NCBI GenBank assembly: GCA_021162225.1
Contig: JAGGZB010000064.1
Span: forward strand, 1-18,322
Source: Candidatus Bathyarchaeota archaeon
GTDB taxonomy: Archaea; Thermoproteota; Bathyarchaeia; Bathyarchaeales; DTEX01
Direction of reading: 5' to 3'
Length of the DNA: 18,322 nucleotides
The position numbers and the translations under genes are program-made. The first letter of the stretch is position 1, and each line of letters begins with the position of its first letter. Below the pieces are notes generated by a model. That model made no database searches, was not told the DNA's origin, and was given only the letters and a program-made list of their open reading frames with translations. This document shows positions 1 to 6,337 of this stretch, piece by piece.

Positions 1-498
1 GCCGCGGCGGAACACGGTGATGCTAGAAGAGCCTTAGATTTACTTCGAGTAGCAGCCGAATTAGCTGAAAGAGAAGGAAAAAGCATAATTTCTGAGGATC
101 ATGTATACCAAGCGCAGAAAAGAATTGAGCATGATCGTGTCGCTGAGACATTAAAGACTCTCCCCATACACTCAAAAATAGTTCTCTTGAGCGTATTCCT
201 TATTTCAAAGCATAAGGGGAAGGGATTAATGACTGGAGATATCTATAATGTTTACTGCGAATTGTGCGGAGAAATGAATATCAATCCACTTACACAAAGG
301 AGAGTCAGCGGGTTAATAAACGAGCTTGACGTGATGGGTCTTGTTAACTCTCGTGTTGTAAGTCTTGGTAGATATGGAAGGTCAAAAAAGACAACCTTAG
401 GTGTTCCTTTCAGAGTGGTGAAAGAAGTCTTTCTTGAGGATGAAAGAATGCGAAACATGATAAATTATGTCCCAAAATACTTGAATTCTATACATTAA
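1..498 (+). CDS. cdc6: Orc1/Cdc6 replication initiator, C-terminal part (5'-truncated by window edge)
   Basis: The frame is open from base 1 and gives 165 visible residues; the start and the ATPase core (Walker A/B) lie outside the window. Visible residues 6-12 read GDARRAL, the sensor-2 motif of the Orc1/Cdc6 AAA+ lid domain, followed by the lid helix (LDLLRVAAELAE). From about residue 55 the sequence fits the winged-helix domain that binds origin DNA, including a basic wing near GRYGRSKK. In archaea this protein recognises origins and helps load the MCM helicase. The first in-frame ATG (around 229) lies deep inside the domain and is not the real start. The gene is convergent with DP1, with 8 bp between the stops. 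The family call is secure; which paralog it is cannot be told from the C-terminus. Confidence 0.93.
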   Translation, partial: AAAEHGDARRALDLLRVAAELAEREGKSIISEDHVYQAQKRIEHDRVAETLKTLPIHSKIVLLSVFLISKHKGKGLMTGDIYNVYCELCGEMNINPLTQRRVSGLINELDVMGLVNSRVVSLGRYGRSKKTTLGVPFRVVKEVFLEDERMRNMINYVPKYLNSIH

Positions 499-506
499 AA
501 GAGTTG

Positions 507-2027
507 TCAAAAGCCTGAAATGAAGTTTATTGGAAAGATTCTAAAACTCTGCAGATCTATTATAGGGGCTATACCTGGATTAGGTGTATGTCCCATCTCT
601 TTCTGATACTCTGTCTGCCCCTGCCATGCCCCAGAATTTACCACAGCCGTCCCTCTGTAAAAGCTATAACTCATCATATGAACATGTCCAGCATGAAAGA
701 TATCGGGCTCCTCCTCGATAACCAAGTGATCCACAGGTTCTGATGCTATTAATGTCCTTGATCCATAAGTGGGCGCTAAGTGTCTGCATTGAAGAAGAAA
801 CTTCATAGCCTCATCTGGTCTTTCAAAGGTCATCCTTGGAACGGCAGATATAACATCATCCAAGCTTCGACCATGAGTAACTAGAACTTTGACTTTGTGA
901 AGGCTCAGCATGCATGGGTTGCCAAGAAAATAGTTTTCTCTAACCTCGTAGAGGGGCTCGGCGTATTCTCTTGATAATGCAGGTTGAGGTAAAGCTCTTC
1001 TGCATGCATCATGATTTCCAGGTATAAGAATAACCTCTATATATTCGGGGATTTCCTCTATTAGTCTGGCTGCAGCTTCGTATTGCTTGTAGATGTCATC
1101 TATCTCTAGTTCTCTAATTTGTTGCGGGTATATCCCAACGCCATCTACGATATCCCCAGCTATGATGATGTATTTCACGTGAGATGCTATCTCTCTAAGA
1201 TATCTATTTCCAACTTCTCCTCTTAACCAAGAGAGAAATCTTTTGAAGGCCTTCTCTATAAACATCTTGCTTCCTACATGCATATCTGATAGGAGCGCTA
1301 CGTAAACAGGCAAGTTAGCTCTTCTCGGCTTTTTTAACGGCAGATCTGGGAGGATTATATCCTCAGCTATCAAAAGATTATTTTTTCCCTTAATTGCGCA
1401 GATGCAGATCACTTGATCAAGCATTAATCTTTGCCCCTTACGGTAGAGATCCAGATTATGTGATGGTACAAAAACCGTTGCATTCGCCTCTAAATCCTCA
1501 ACGTACAGAAAAATTCCATTTGTAGATTCGCGTTTCTCCATTAGCATGCATATAAATTTGACTTTTGAATTAGTTGGAGATCTTAGAGCTTGGCTAATGC
1601 TTCCAGAGTCTTTTGAATCCACTCTGCTTCTTAATATCTTCTTAATTTTGAGAAATCTACTCCGAAAATATTTGACGTAATTCTCCAGGGTACCTGTTGT
1701 GCTTATGCTCTTAGCTGGATCCCTTATGATTTCTATCTCAGACTCGATCTCCTTAGCATAGGGTTTATAGCCGCCTTTTCCAGTAGTAATGACGGTGAGA
1801 TTTTCCTTTTTTCGCATCTCTTTGATCTTTCTCTCGATAAGCTCAGGTTCTAAGAAAAGGGGCTTCTCAGATAGATTATTCGCTTCTTCAATTATGCTTT
1901 TCACGAGAGCATCCAGATCTACTTTTTCAGAGGCATCCTTTAGTATTTGAAAAGCTTCACTACCTATTTGATATCCTGATTTGATTATTAAGGAGATAGC
2001 ACGTTTCAGTTCGGCGTCTCGCTTCAA
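507..2027 (-). CDS. polB: DNA polymerase D (PolII) small subunit DP1, exonuclease subunit
   Basis: The product is 506 residues. DP1 is the small subunit of archaeal PolD and carries the Mre11-like 3'-5' proofreading exonuclease. A helical N-terminal region (about 1-110) is followed by an OB-fold region (about 150-230) and a calcineurin-like phosphoesterase domain with all metal motifs: SDMHVG (247-252), GDIVDG (291-296), GNHD (337-340), THGRSLDD (384-391) and GHVH (447-450). The N-terminal region is shorter than in some euryarchaeal DP1 proteins. The start is TTG, read as LKRDAELK; no in-frame ATG close by would keep the N-terminal helices. The large subunit DP2 is not adjacent: the gene upstream is a divergent PhoU-like regulator, so the holoenzyme genes are split or distant. 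An AT-rich region of about 160 bp separates the two divergent genes. Confidence 0.95.
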   Translation of the reverse strand: MKRDAELKRAISLIIKSGYQIGSEAFQILKDASEKVDLDALVKSIIEEANNLSEKPLFLEPELIERKIKEMRKKENLTVITTGKGGYKPYAKEIESEIEIIRDPAKSISTTGTLENYVKYFRSRFLKIKKILRSRVDSKDSGSISQALRSPTNSKVKFICMLMEKRESTNGIFLYVEDLEANATVFVPSHNLDLYRKGQRLMLDQVICICAIKGKNNLLIAEDIILPDLPLKKPRRANLPVYVALLSDMHVGSKMFIEKAFKRFLSWLRGEVGNRYLREIASHVKYIIIAGDIVDGVGIYPQQIRELEIDDIYKQYEAAARLIEEIPEYIEVILIPGNHDACRRALPQPALSREYAEPLYEVRENYFLGNPCMLSLHKVKVLVTHGRSLDDVISAVPRMTFERPDEAMKFLLQCRHLAPTYGSRTLIASEPVDHLVIEEEPDIFHAGHVHMMSYSFYRGTAVVNSGAWQGQTEYQKEMGHTPNPGIAPIIDLQSFRIFPINFISGF

Positions 2028-2187
2028 TTACGATCCTTCTGGCTTAAATGAAAGTTCTCAAATATAATTAAAATTGATGATACAATTTTTAACTCTAATC
2101 ACTTAATCAGAATGTACGTACTTGTTTAAATTTTTCCAATATTTTTTTATTTTTTGAATAAGAAATATATATTCTGGCGTATCTGGA
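2028..2187. promoter_or_regulatory. AT-rich divergent promoter region between DP1 and the PhoU-like gene
   Basis: This 160-bp spacer is strongly A+T-rich and should hold promoters in both directions. On the plus strand a TATA-like element, AAATATATAT (about 2163-2172), lies roughly 20-25 bp before the ATG at 2188, and no Shine-Dalgarno sequence intervenes, so the PhoU-like mRNA is probably leaderless. Another A/T block, TTTAAATTTTT (about 2125-2135), could serve either strand. No origin-recognition-box repeats were recognised. Confidence 0.55.
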
Positions 2188-3213
2188 ATGGAGTTACGTA
2201 AGGTTCAGAGGACTAGAGGCGGAACCTTCTTTGTCACACTTCCGAAGGATTGGGCCTTAAAGAATGGAATTAATCAGGGATCATTCGTGTATGTCTCGAT
2301 TACCCCTAACGGGCGTCTCATAATTGACCCTCAATATAATTTGAGATCTCGTCCTTCAACGATAAAAATAAAGCCAAGCCCCTATCTAAGCAGGGAAATA
2401 ATAGGCAAGTATCTCCTAGGCTTCGACACAATTCACATAAGTGCCAAGGATAGGATCACAATAAAAGAAAGAGAGATAGTTAAGGAGACCGTTAGTAGGC
2501 TGATCGGATTAGAGATCATAGAAGAGGATCACGCAAATATAGTCATCCAATGTTTATTGCAACCTGCCGCTCTTTCTCCAGAGAAGATTCTTCGACGTGA
2601 GTATCTAATATCTTCCGGGATGCTCCGAGATTCAGTATTATCCCTTCTCCAAAGAGACACGCAGCTTGCAAAGAGCGTCATCGCCAGAGATAATGAGGTA
2701 GACAGATTATATTTTTTGGCGGTTCGTACATTAAGGACAATAATCCAAAATCCACGTCTAAGTGAGAAGATCGGAATCTCTCCAATAGAGTGTCTAGATT
2801 ATCGTTTAACAGCAAGTCTAATAGAATCTGTTGGAGATCAAGCTTCGCAGATTGCGGAGCATTCAATTTGGCTAAAAGGAGCCGATATGCCTGAAGGTGT
2901 TGTCGCATCAATGAAAAGTCTACAGAGGCATGTCAGCGAAGCCTACCAGACTGCTGTAACAGCGTTCTTTTCACGTAGTGTTTCGCTTGCAGAATCCGTT
3001 CGTGATAAGAAAGAAGAAGTGAAAAAGATCTGTGAAGAGGCTGAATCTGCATGTGCAACATTGAATGCCGAGACATACCAGAGGATAATTTCAGTGATTT
3101 CCTTGATGAGTCGTATCTATGATCACAGCGTAGATATATCCGACCTGACAATTCCTAAAATAGATGGAAGGATGTCTCAAGATCGTAGGGAAAGTGAGAC
3201 ACTCCTATATTAG
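2188..3213 (+). CDS. PhoU-domain regulator with N-terminal AbrB/SpoVT DNA-binding domain
   Basis: The product is 341 residues. Residues 1-48 look like an AbrB/SpoVT-type swapped-hairpin domain (RKVQRTRGGTFFVTLPKDWA, then GSFVYVSITPNGRLII), as in archaeal PhoU-like proteins. The remainder, about 110-330, is helical and fits one or two PhoU helical repeats with many acidic residues. Proteins of this architecture are annotated as phosphate-uptake regulators; the AbrB head suggests direct DNA binding. No Pst transporter genes are in the window, so a phosphate role rests on family membership alone. The ATG start is supported by the AbrB motif beginning at once and by a TATA element about 20-25 bp upstream. 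Its 3' end overlaps the stop of the convergent Cys-rich gene by 4 bp. Confidence 0.85.
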   Translation: MELRKVQRTRGGTFFVTLPKDWALKNGINQGSFVYVSITPNGRLIIDPQYNLRSRPSTIKIKPSPYLSREIIGKYLLGFDTIHISAKDRITIKEREIVKETVSRLIGLEIIEEDHANIVIQCLLQPAALSPEKILRREYLISSGMLRDSVLSLLQRDTQLAKSVIARDNEVDRLYFLAVRTLRTIIQNPRLSEKIGISPIECLDYRLTASLIESVGDQASQIAEHSIWLKGADMPEGVVASMKSLQRHVSEAYQTAVTAFFSRSVSLAESVRDKKEEVKKICEEAESACATLNAETYQRIISVISLMSRIYDHSVDISDLTIPKIDGRMSQDRRESETLLY

Positions 3214-3506
3214 AAGAGCTCTCTTTCACCGATTTTTCTGTAAACCTTTCCACGGACTTTGATCGTCTGAAGCGGCTCATCTTCAGGTCTTTTTTCTGTT
3301 GTTCTTCTTCTAAGGGATTCGCCGCAAATCCCGTTAGGCAAAAGCCTTCTAGTTATGCACATGGCGTAACTACAGTTTCCTGGATCACAGGGTTCGTTGG
3401 TCCATCTGCACCATGCTATCTTACCTCGAAATTCCAAGGCGTTTCTTCCGCACCTAAATTTTGGGCATCTTGGAGAACATTTCCTTGGACTATTCAATCT
3501 CAACAC
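3210..3506 (-). CDS. Small cysteine-rich protein, probable metal-binding, unknown function
   Basis: The product is 98 residues and is not recognised as a named family. Eight cysteines fall in two groups: C10, C14, C19 and then C33, C40, C45, C50, with an isolated C61. The spacing suggests one or two zinc knuckles or an Fe-S site. The C-terminal third is charged and ends in a short beta-like segment (TIKVRGKVYRKIG). The start is GTG; TTG codons at residues 2 and 4 are alternatives. Coding is supported by the dense Cys pattern, the lack of another gene here, and snug convergence with the PhoU-like gene (4-bp stop overlap). It could be a small nucleic-acid-binding zinc protein, but that is a guess. 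No partner gene is evident. Confidence 0.7.
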   Translation of the reverse strand: MLRLNSPRKCSPRCPKFRCGRNALEFRGKIAWCRWTNEPCDPGNCSYAMCITRRLLPNGICGESLRRRTTEKRPEDEPLQTIKVRGKVYRKIGERELF

Positions 3507-3557
3507 AACCTAAAGGTACAGAATTGATCTGAATAGTGCATAACTCGTCATTTGCTC

Positions 3558-3572
3558 CCCTATTTGATAGGG
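3558..3572. repeat. Perfect inverted repeat in a divergent intergenic region, possible operator
   Basis: CCCTAT-TTG-ATAGGG forms a perfect 6-bp inverted repeat with a 3-base spacer. It sits in the 207-bp gap between the Cys-rich gene (minus) and the nicotinamidase gene (plus), about 9 bp upstream of a plus-strand TATA-like stretch (TATAAAGTTTAT, 3581-3592). That position suits a regulator binding site, but a short hairpin in RNA or chance is equally possible. Confidence 0.3.
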
Positions 3573-3580
3573 AAATTGGC

Positions 3581-3592
3581 TATAAAGTTTAT
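3581..3592 (+). promoter_or_regulatory. Candidate TATA element for the nicotinamidase-FEN-1 pair
   Basis: TATAAAGTTTAT is the best plus-strand TATA-like element in the 3507-3713 gap. It would give a leader of about 100 nt before the ATG at 3714. A second A/T block near 3604-3612 is possible. A purine-rich TAGGAGGAAG at 3651-3660 resembles a Shine-Dalgarno sequence but has no start codon in range; the working one for nicotinamidase is GGAG at about 3703-3706. Confidence 0.35.
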
Positions 3593-3713
3593 TCTAAATT
3601 CTCCTTTAAATCTCTTATGGGCATGTAAACATTAGGAAAGGTATTTCTAATAGGAGGAAGATACAATTCAACGGAGTAAGTAGCCACTATTTAGGGGGTT
3701 TTGGAGCACACAA

Positions 3714-4304
3714 ATGAAATATCGAATTAACAAAGTTGAAGACGCACTTATCATTGTAGATGTTCAAAAAGACTTTTGCAGTGGAGGGGCTCTTCCAGTT
3801 CCTGAAGGAGAAAAGGTTGTTCCCGTATTAAATAGGTACATAGAAAAATTCTCTAAGGCTGGGGCCCTAATAGTGGCTACTAGAGACTGGCACCCTCCAA
3901 ATCATATATCATTTAAAAGTCGCGGTGGAGCATGGCCTCCGCATTGCATTCAGGGAACTCCCGGCGCAGAGTTTCATCCAGACCTCAATCTACCAGCAAA
4001 AGTTAAAATAATATCTAAGGCTTCATCTCCGGATAAGGAGGCATATTCAGGATTTGATGGAACCGATCTAGAAGAGAAACTGAGGAATGCTGGAATTCGA
4101 AGGGTCTTTATTGGAGGCCTCGCAACTGATTACTGCGTAAAAAGTACGGTGCTCGACGCTTTAAAATTAGGTTTTGAAACGATTCTTCTCTTAGATGCAA
4201 TTAGAGGCGTTGATGTTAAGCCTGGTGATAGTGAGAAAGCAATAAATGAGATGCTTAGAAAGGGCGCTAAAGGAGCTTCTCTAAGTGATTTCGAAGATTG
4301 CTAG
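3714..4304 (+). CDS. pncA: Nicotinamidase (cysteine hydrolase / isochorismatase family)
   Basis: The product is 196 residues, normal for archaeal nicotinamidase, which converts nicotinamide to nicotinate and ammonia for NAD salvage. The catalytic triad is visible: D16 (in IIVDVQKDFC), K102 (in IISKA) and C141 (in ATDYCV). The metal site is D58, H60 (RDWHPPNH) and H77 (PPHC). C141 and K102 are 39 residues apart, as in the Pyrococcus enzyme. The ATG at 3714 follows GGAG by about 7 bases. FEN-1 follows after 14 bp on the same strand, so the two are probably co-transcribed. The link to DNA metabolism may only be shared transcription, though NAD also feeds ligation and ADP-ribose chemistry. Confidence 0.93.
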   Translation: MKYRINKVEDALIIVDVQKDFCSGGALPVPEGEKVVPVLNRYIEKFSKAGALIVATRDWHPPNHISFKSRGGAWPPHCIQGTPGAEFHPDLNLPAKVKIISKASSPDKEAYSGFDGTDLEEKLRNAGIRRVFIGGLATDYCVKSTVLDALKLGFETILLLDAIRGVDVKPGDSEKAINEMLRKGAKGASLSDFEDC

Positions 4305-4318
4305 CGTCGTGAAGGGGA

Positions 4319-5350
4319 TTGGGAGTTAATCTCACGCCCATAATTGTAAGGAATACGATTCGATTAAAGGATATAAGCGGGAAATCACTTGCTGTAGATG
4401 CAAATAACGTTCTATACCAGTTTTTGGCTTTAATCCGTGCAAGAGATACTTCTCCGCTGAAGGGTCCAGACGGATCAATAACTTCCCATCTTGTTGGGCT
4501 TTTATATAGAACTACGCATTTAGTCTCAAGATACCATTTAACTTTGGTCTTCATCTTTGATGGGAAGCCTCATCCTTTGAAGAGAGAAGAAATCGAGAAG
4601 AGACGGAGGCTTAGAGAGAAGGCAGTTTTGGAGTGGATTAAAGCTATAAGAGAGGGAGATTACGTAAGAGCTTTCTCCAAGGCAGTGATGACCGGAACTC
4701 TAACGCGGAGAATGATTGAAGACGCCAAAAAGCTTCTTGATCTTTTAGGGGTGCCTTGGGTTCAGGCTCCGGCGGAAGCCGAGGCTCAGGCAGCGTACAT
4801 GGCAATGAAGGGAGATGTGTGGGCTTCAAGCAGCCGGGACTATGACTCCCTACTCTTTGGAACTCCTAGGCTTATAAGATACTTAACAATAAGTGGAAGA
4901 GAATTTCTTCCTAGCAAGGGAATCTTCCGTCCCTTAAAGCCTGAGCTTATAATCTTAGAAGATTTTCTTTCAAGGATAAAGATTACACGTGAGCAGCTTG
5001 TTGACCTAGCTATACTTATAGGGACGGATTTTAATGAGGGCGTTAAGGGGATAGGACCCAAAAAAGCACTTAAACTTTTAAGGAAATACTCAAAGATAGA
5101 GAATCTCCCGAGAGAGATTAGAGATAATGTTCCCTCGAATTACGAGGAGATCAGGAAGATCTTTCTTGAGCCGGAAGTAATAGATGAATATTCTCTTGGA
5201 TATAGAGATCCTATGGAAAATGAACTTTATGAATTTCTCTGTATTGAGAAGGGCTTTTCTCAACAGCGTGTCAAGAGAGCAATTAATCGAATGAAGTCAG
5301 CAGTAAAGCATATGCAGCAGCCTGGTTTAGGCCTCTGGATGAAAAAATAG
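4319..5350 (+). CDS. fen: Flap endonuclease 1 (FEN-1)
   Basis: The product is 343 residues, typical of archaeal FEN-1, which removes 5' flaps during Okazaki-fragment maturation and long-patch base excision repair. The catalytic acids are all present: D27 (AVDANN), D81 (FDGK), E153 and E155 (PAEAEAQ), D174 and D176 (SRDYD) and D237 (GTDFNEG). The helix-hairpin-helix segment GVKGIGPKKALKLL (241-254) follows. The start is TTG: the next residues, GVNLTPI, are the conserved N-terminus that enters the active site, and GAAGGGGAT lies directly upstream. The C-terminus has a PIP-like PCNA-binding box at 334-341 (QPGLGLWM), where the final aromatic is Met rather than Phe. The gene sits 14 bp after nicotinamidase. 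Confidence 0.96.
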   Translation: MGVNLTPIIVRNTIRLKDISGKSLAVDANNVLYQFLALIRARDTSPLKGPDGSITSHLVGLLYRTTHLVSRYHLTLVFIFDGKPHPLKREEIEKRRRLREKAVLEWIKAIREGDYVRAFSKAVMTGTLTRRMIEDAKKLLDLLGVPWVQAPAEAEAQAAYMAMKGDVWASSSRDYDSLLFGTPRLIRYLTISGREFLPSKGIFRPLKPELIILEDFLSRIKITREQLVDLAILIGTDFNEGVKGIGPKKALKLLRKYSKIENLPREIRDNVPSNYEEIRKIFLEPEVIDEYSLGYRDPMENELYEFLCIEKGFSQQRVKRAINRMKSAVKHMQQPGLGLWMKK

Positions 5351-5360
5351 TTCTAACTAA

Positions 5361-5366
5361 TTTTTT
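5361..5366 (+). terminator. Oligo-T tract after FEN-1
   Basis: A run of six T residues lies 11 bp after the FEN-1 stop, in the 57-bp convergent gap with the TRAM gene. Archaeal RNA polymerase commonly stops at such T tracts without a hairpin, so this probably ends the nicotinamidase-FEN-1 transcript. Confidence 0.4.
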
Positions 5367-5407
5367 GGATGAGGCGGTCTCTCTGTTCATTTAACCTAGT
5401 GTAATTT

Positions 5408-5710
5408 TCAGCTCTCAGAGGCTTCAGCGATCGCTCTTGCCTCCGCGTATCTCCGACCTATCCTTGTTATTTTTACTTTCAAGTGATCCCCTGGCTTCGT
5501 GTTTGGAACGAAAGTCACTAAACCTTTAATTCTGGCTATACCTTCTCCCCTTCTGCTAAGCTCTTGAATGTCAACTTCGTATTCTTCTCCTACTTCAACA
5601 GGCTTTGGCAATGGGGGTCTACTGCGGCTTCTCCCTCTTCTAACTCCTCTTCTATATTCCAATTCTCTTCCTCCTCTTTTTTGTTTAGTTATATGTAGAT
5701 TTTCAGTCAT
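5408..5710 (-). CDS. TRAM-domain protein with basic RG-rich N-terminal extension
   Basis: The product is 100 residues. Residues about 38-95 form a TRAM domain (VGEEYEVDIQELSRRGEGIA, then GLVTFVPNTKPGDHLKVKI), a small beta-barrel that binds RNA. Stand-alone TRAM proteins in archaea can act as RNA chaperones. What stands out is the first 37 residues, which are strongly basic and rich in R, G and P (RGVRRGRSRSRPP) and probably disordered. Stand-alone TRAM proteins are often nearer 70 residues, so this is an added tail. The ATG overlaps the end of the SSB-like gene by 8 bp in the +1 frame, which argues for co-transcription and coupled translation. The direct partner is unknown, but the pairing suggests a shared single-stranded nucleic-acid task. 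Confidence 0.87.
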   Translation of the reverse strand: MTENLHITKQKRGGRELEYRRGVRRGRSRSRPPLPKPVEVGEEYEVDIQELSRRGEGIARIKGLVTFVPNTKPGDHLKVKITRIGRRYAEARAIAEASES

Positions 5711-5999
5711 GGAGCACCGTTAGTTTGCCATATCTCCCAACGTTGAGCTGGATCTCTCCACGGAAAGTTTTGACGTAGCCGTTCTCAATTCGCACAATAT
5801 CGTCAGTATTCACTAGGTCTATTTGATCATTCCACAATACGAGCTTTATAGTTCCAGTTCCATCAGTTATTATCGCTTCAGCCACTTTGAATCTCTGGCC
5901 AGTGTACCTCGACTGTACCTCCCTAGGTTCAGATACCTCTAGCACTTTTGCTTCTACATCTACTCTCTTCATGCCTTGCCTCAAATCGCCAATCTTCAA
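5703..5999 (-). CDS. ssb: Single-OB single-stranded-DNA-binding protein (crenarchaeal SSB / RPA-like)
   Basis: The product is 98 residues and is essentially one OB fold. It aligns by eye with Sulfolobus SSB along its length: GDLRQGMKRVDVEAKVLEVSE (4-24), AEAIITDGTGTIKLVLW (40-56), IVRIENGYVKTFRGEIQLNVG (68-88). Conserved W56 and the aromatic F79 suit base stacking with ssDNA. Sulfolobus SSB continues into an RG-rich and acidic tail; this protein stops right after the OB fold. The start is TTG, chosen because AAAAGGAGG (6007-6015) lies 7 bases before it, a very strong Shine-Dalgarno sequence, and MKIGDLRQG matches the family N-terminus. It is the first gene of a two-gene unit with the TRAM protein. 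Confidence 0.85.
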   Translation of the reverse strand: MKIGDLRQGMKRVDVEAKVLEVSEPREVQSRYTGQRFKVAEAIITDGTGTIKLVLWNDQIDLVNTDDIVRIENGYVKTFRGEIQLNVGRYGKLTVLHD

Positions 6000-6006
6000 C
6001 TCTTTT

Positions 6007-6015
6007 CCTCCTTTT
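6007..6015 (-). promoter_or_regulatory. Strong Shine-Dalgarno sequence fixing the TTG start of the SSB-like gene
   Basis: On the minus strand AAAAGGAGG precedes the TTG at 5999 by 7 bases. It is among the strongest ribosome-binding sites in the window and is the main reason to accept the TTG start. Confidence 0.75.
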
Positions 6016-6043
6016 GCGTGGTTACTCCGCGACGGTTACTCAT

Positions 6044-6054
6044 GATTATAAGAG
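6044..6054 (-). promoter_or_regulatory. TATA element of the SSB-TRAM operon
   Basis: The minus strand reads TCTTATAATCA here. Initiation about 25 bp downstream would fall near 6022-6025, leaving a leader of about 22-25 nt that includes the strong Shine-Dalgarno site. The geometry fits an archaeal promoter. Confidence 0.5.
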
Positions 6055-6195
6055 AAATACTATGGCATGTCAAAAGAGAACATTCCCCTAAAACTAGGTT
6101 AGGGCGTATGTCTATGCACCTAGCAGCTTCCATCCGTTTATTAACCATCTAACTCTTCGTCCTACGTCGCGGAACTAACACCCAAGAAAAACCAA

Positions 6196-6227
6196 GAGAG
6201 TCAGCGAATGCTGATTCTGACGGTCTC
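6196..6227. other. Bulged hairpin in a gene-free gap, function unknown
   Basis: The gap 6016-6337 has no convincing gene. Besides the two outward promoters it holds one clear fold: GAGAGTCAG (6196-6204) pairs with CTGAC-gg-TCTC (6217-6227), nine pairs with a 2-base bulge around a 12-base loop. A competing smaller hairpin, TCAGC-GAAT-GCTGA, overlaps it. A separate 9-base complement, TCCGCGACG (6028-6036) and CGTCGCGGA (6166-6174), brackets the middle of the gap. These could mark a small RNA gene or a protein-binding site. I could not match it to tRNA, SRP RNA, RNase P RNA or a clean box C/D pattern. Confidence 0.3.
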
Positions 6228-6254
6228 CTCGGATGTTAGTGATCATGGATGAAA

Positions 6255-6269
6255 CAAAGTTAAATATAA
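6255..6269 (+). promoter_or_regulatory. TATA/BRE-like promoter for the isomerase-like gene
   Basis: AAGTTAAATATAAGG has a purine-rich BRE-like flank and an A/T core. Initiation would fall near 6288-6292, giving a leader of about 45-50 nt before the ATG at 6338. Confidence 0.5.
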
Positions 6270-6337
6270 GGTTTATCATTGCCAGCGAAAATCCATAAAA
6301 GGTTTTTTTTAATTAAACGTTTATGAGGAGATGTAAT

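Noticed and set aside
2028..2187. Replication origin in the AT-rich DP1/PhoU spacer
   Set aside because: AT-rich, but no origin-recognition-box repeats or G-rich elements were seen; promoters explain the composition.
3651..3660. Strong Shine-Dalgarno-like TAGGAGGAAG for a small upstream gene
   Set aside because: No start codon follows within usable distance and no open frame runs on; nicotinamidase has its own nearer GGAG.
6016..6322. tRNA, SRP RNA, RNase P RNA or box C/D RNA in the gap
   Set aside because: No T-loop consensus, no SRP domain IV core, and no properly spaced C and D boxes on either strand.
6323..6337. ATG at 6323 as the isomerase start
   Set aside because: It would place the Shine-Dalgarno sequence GAGGAG inside the gene; ATG 6338 has ideal spacing and begins at the first barrel strand.
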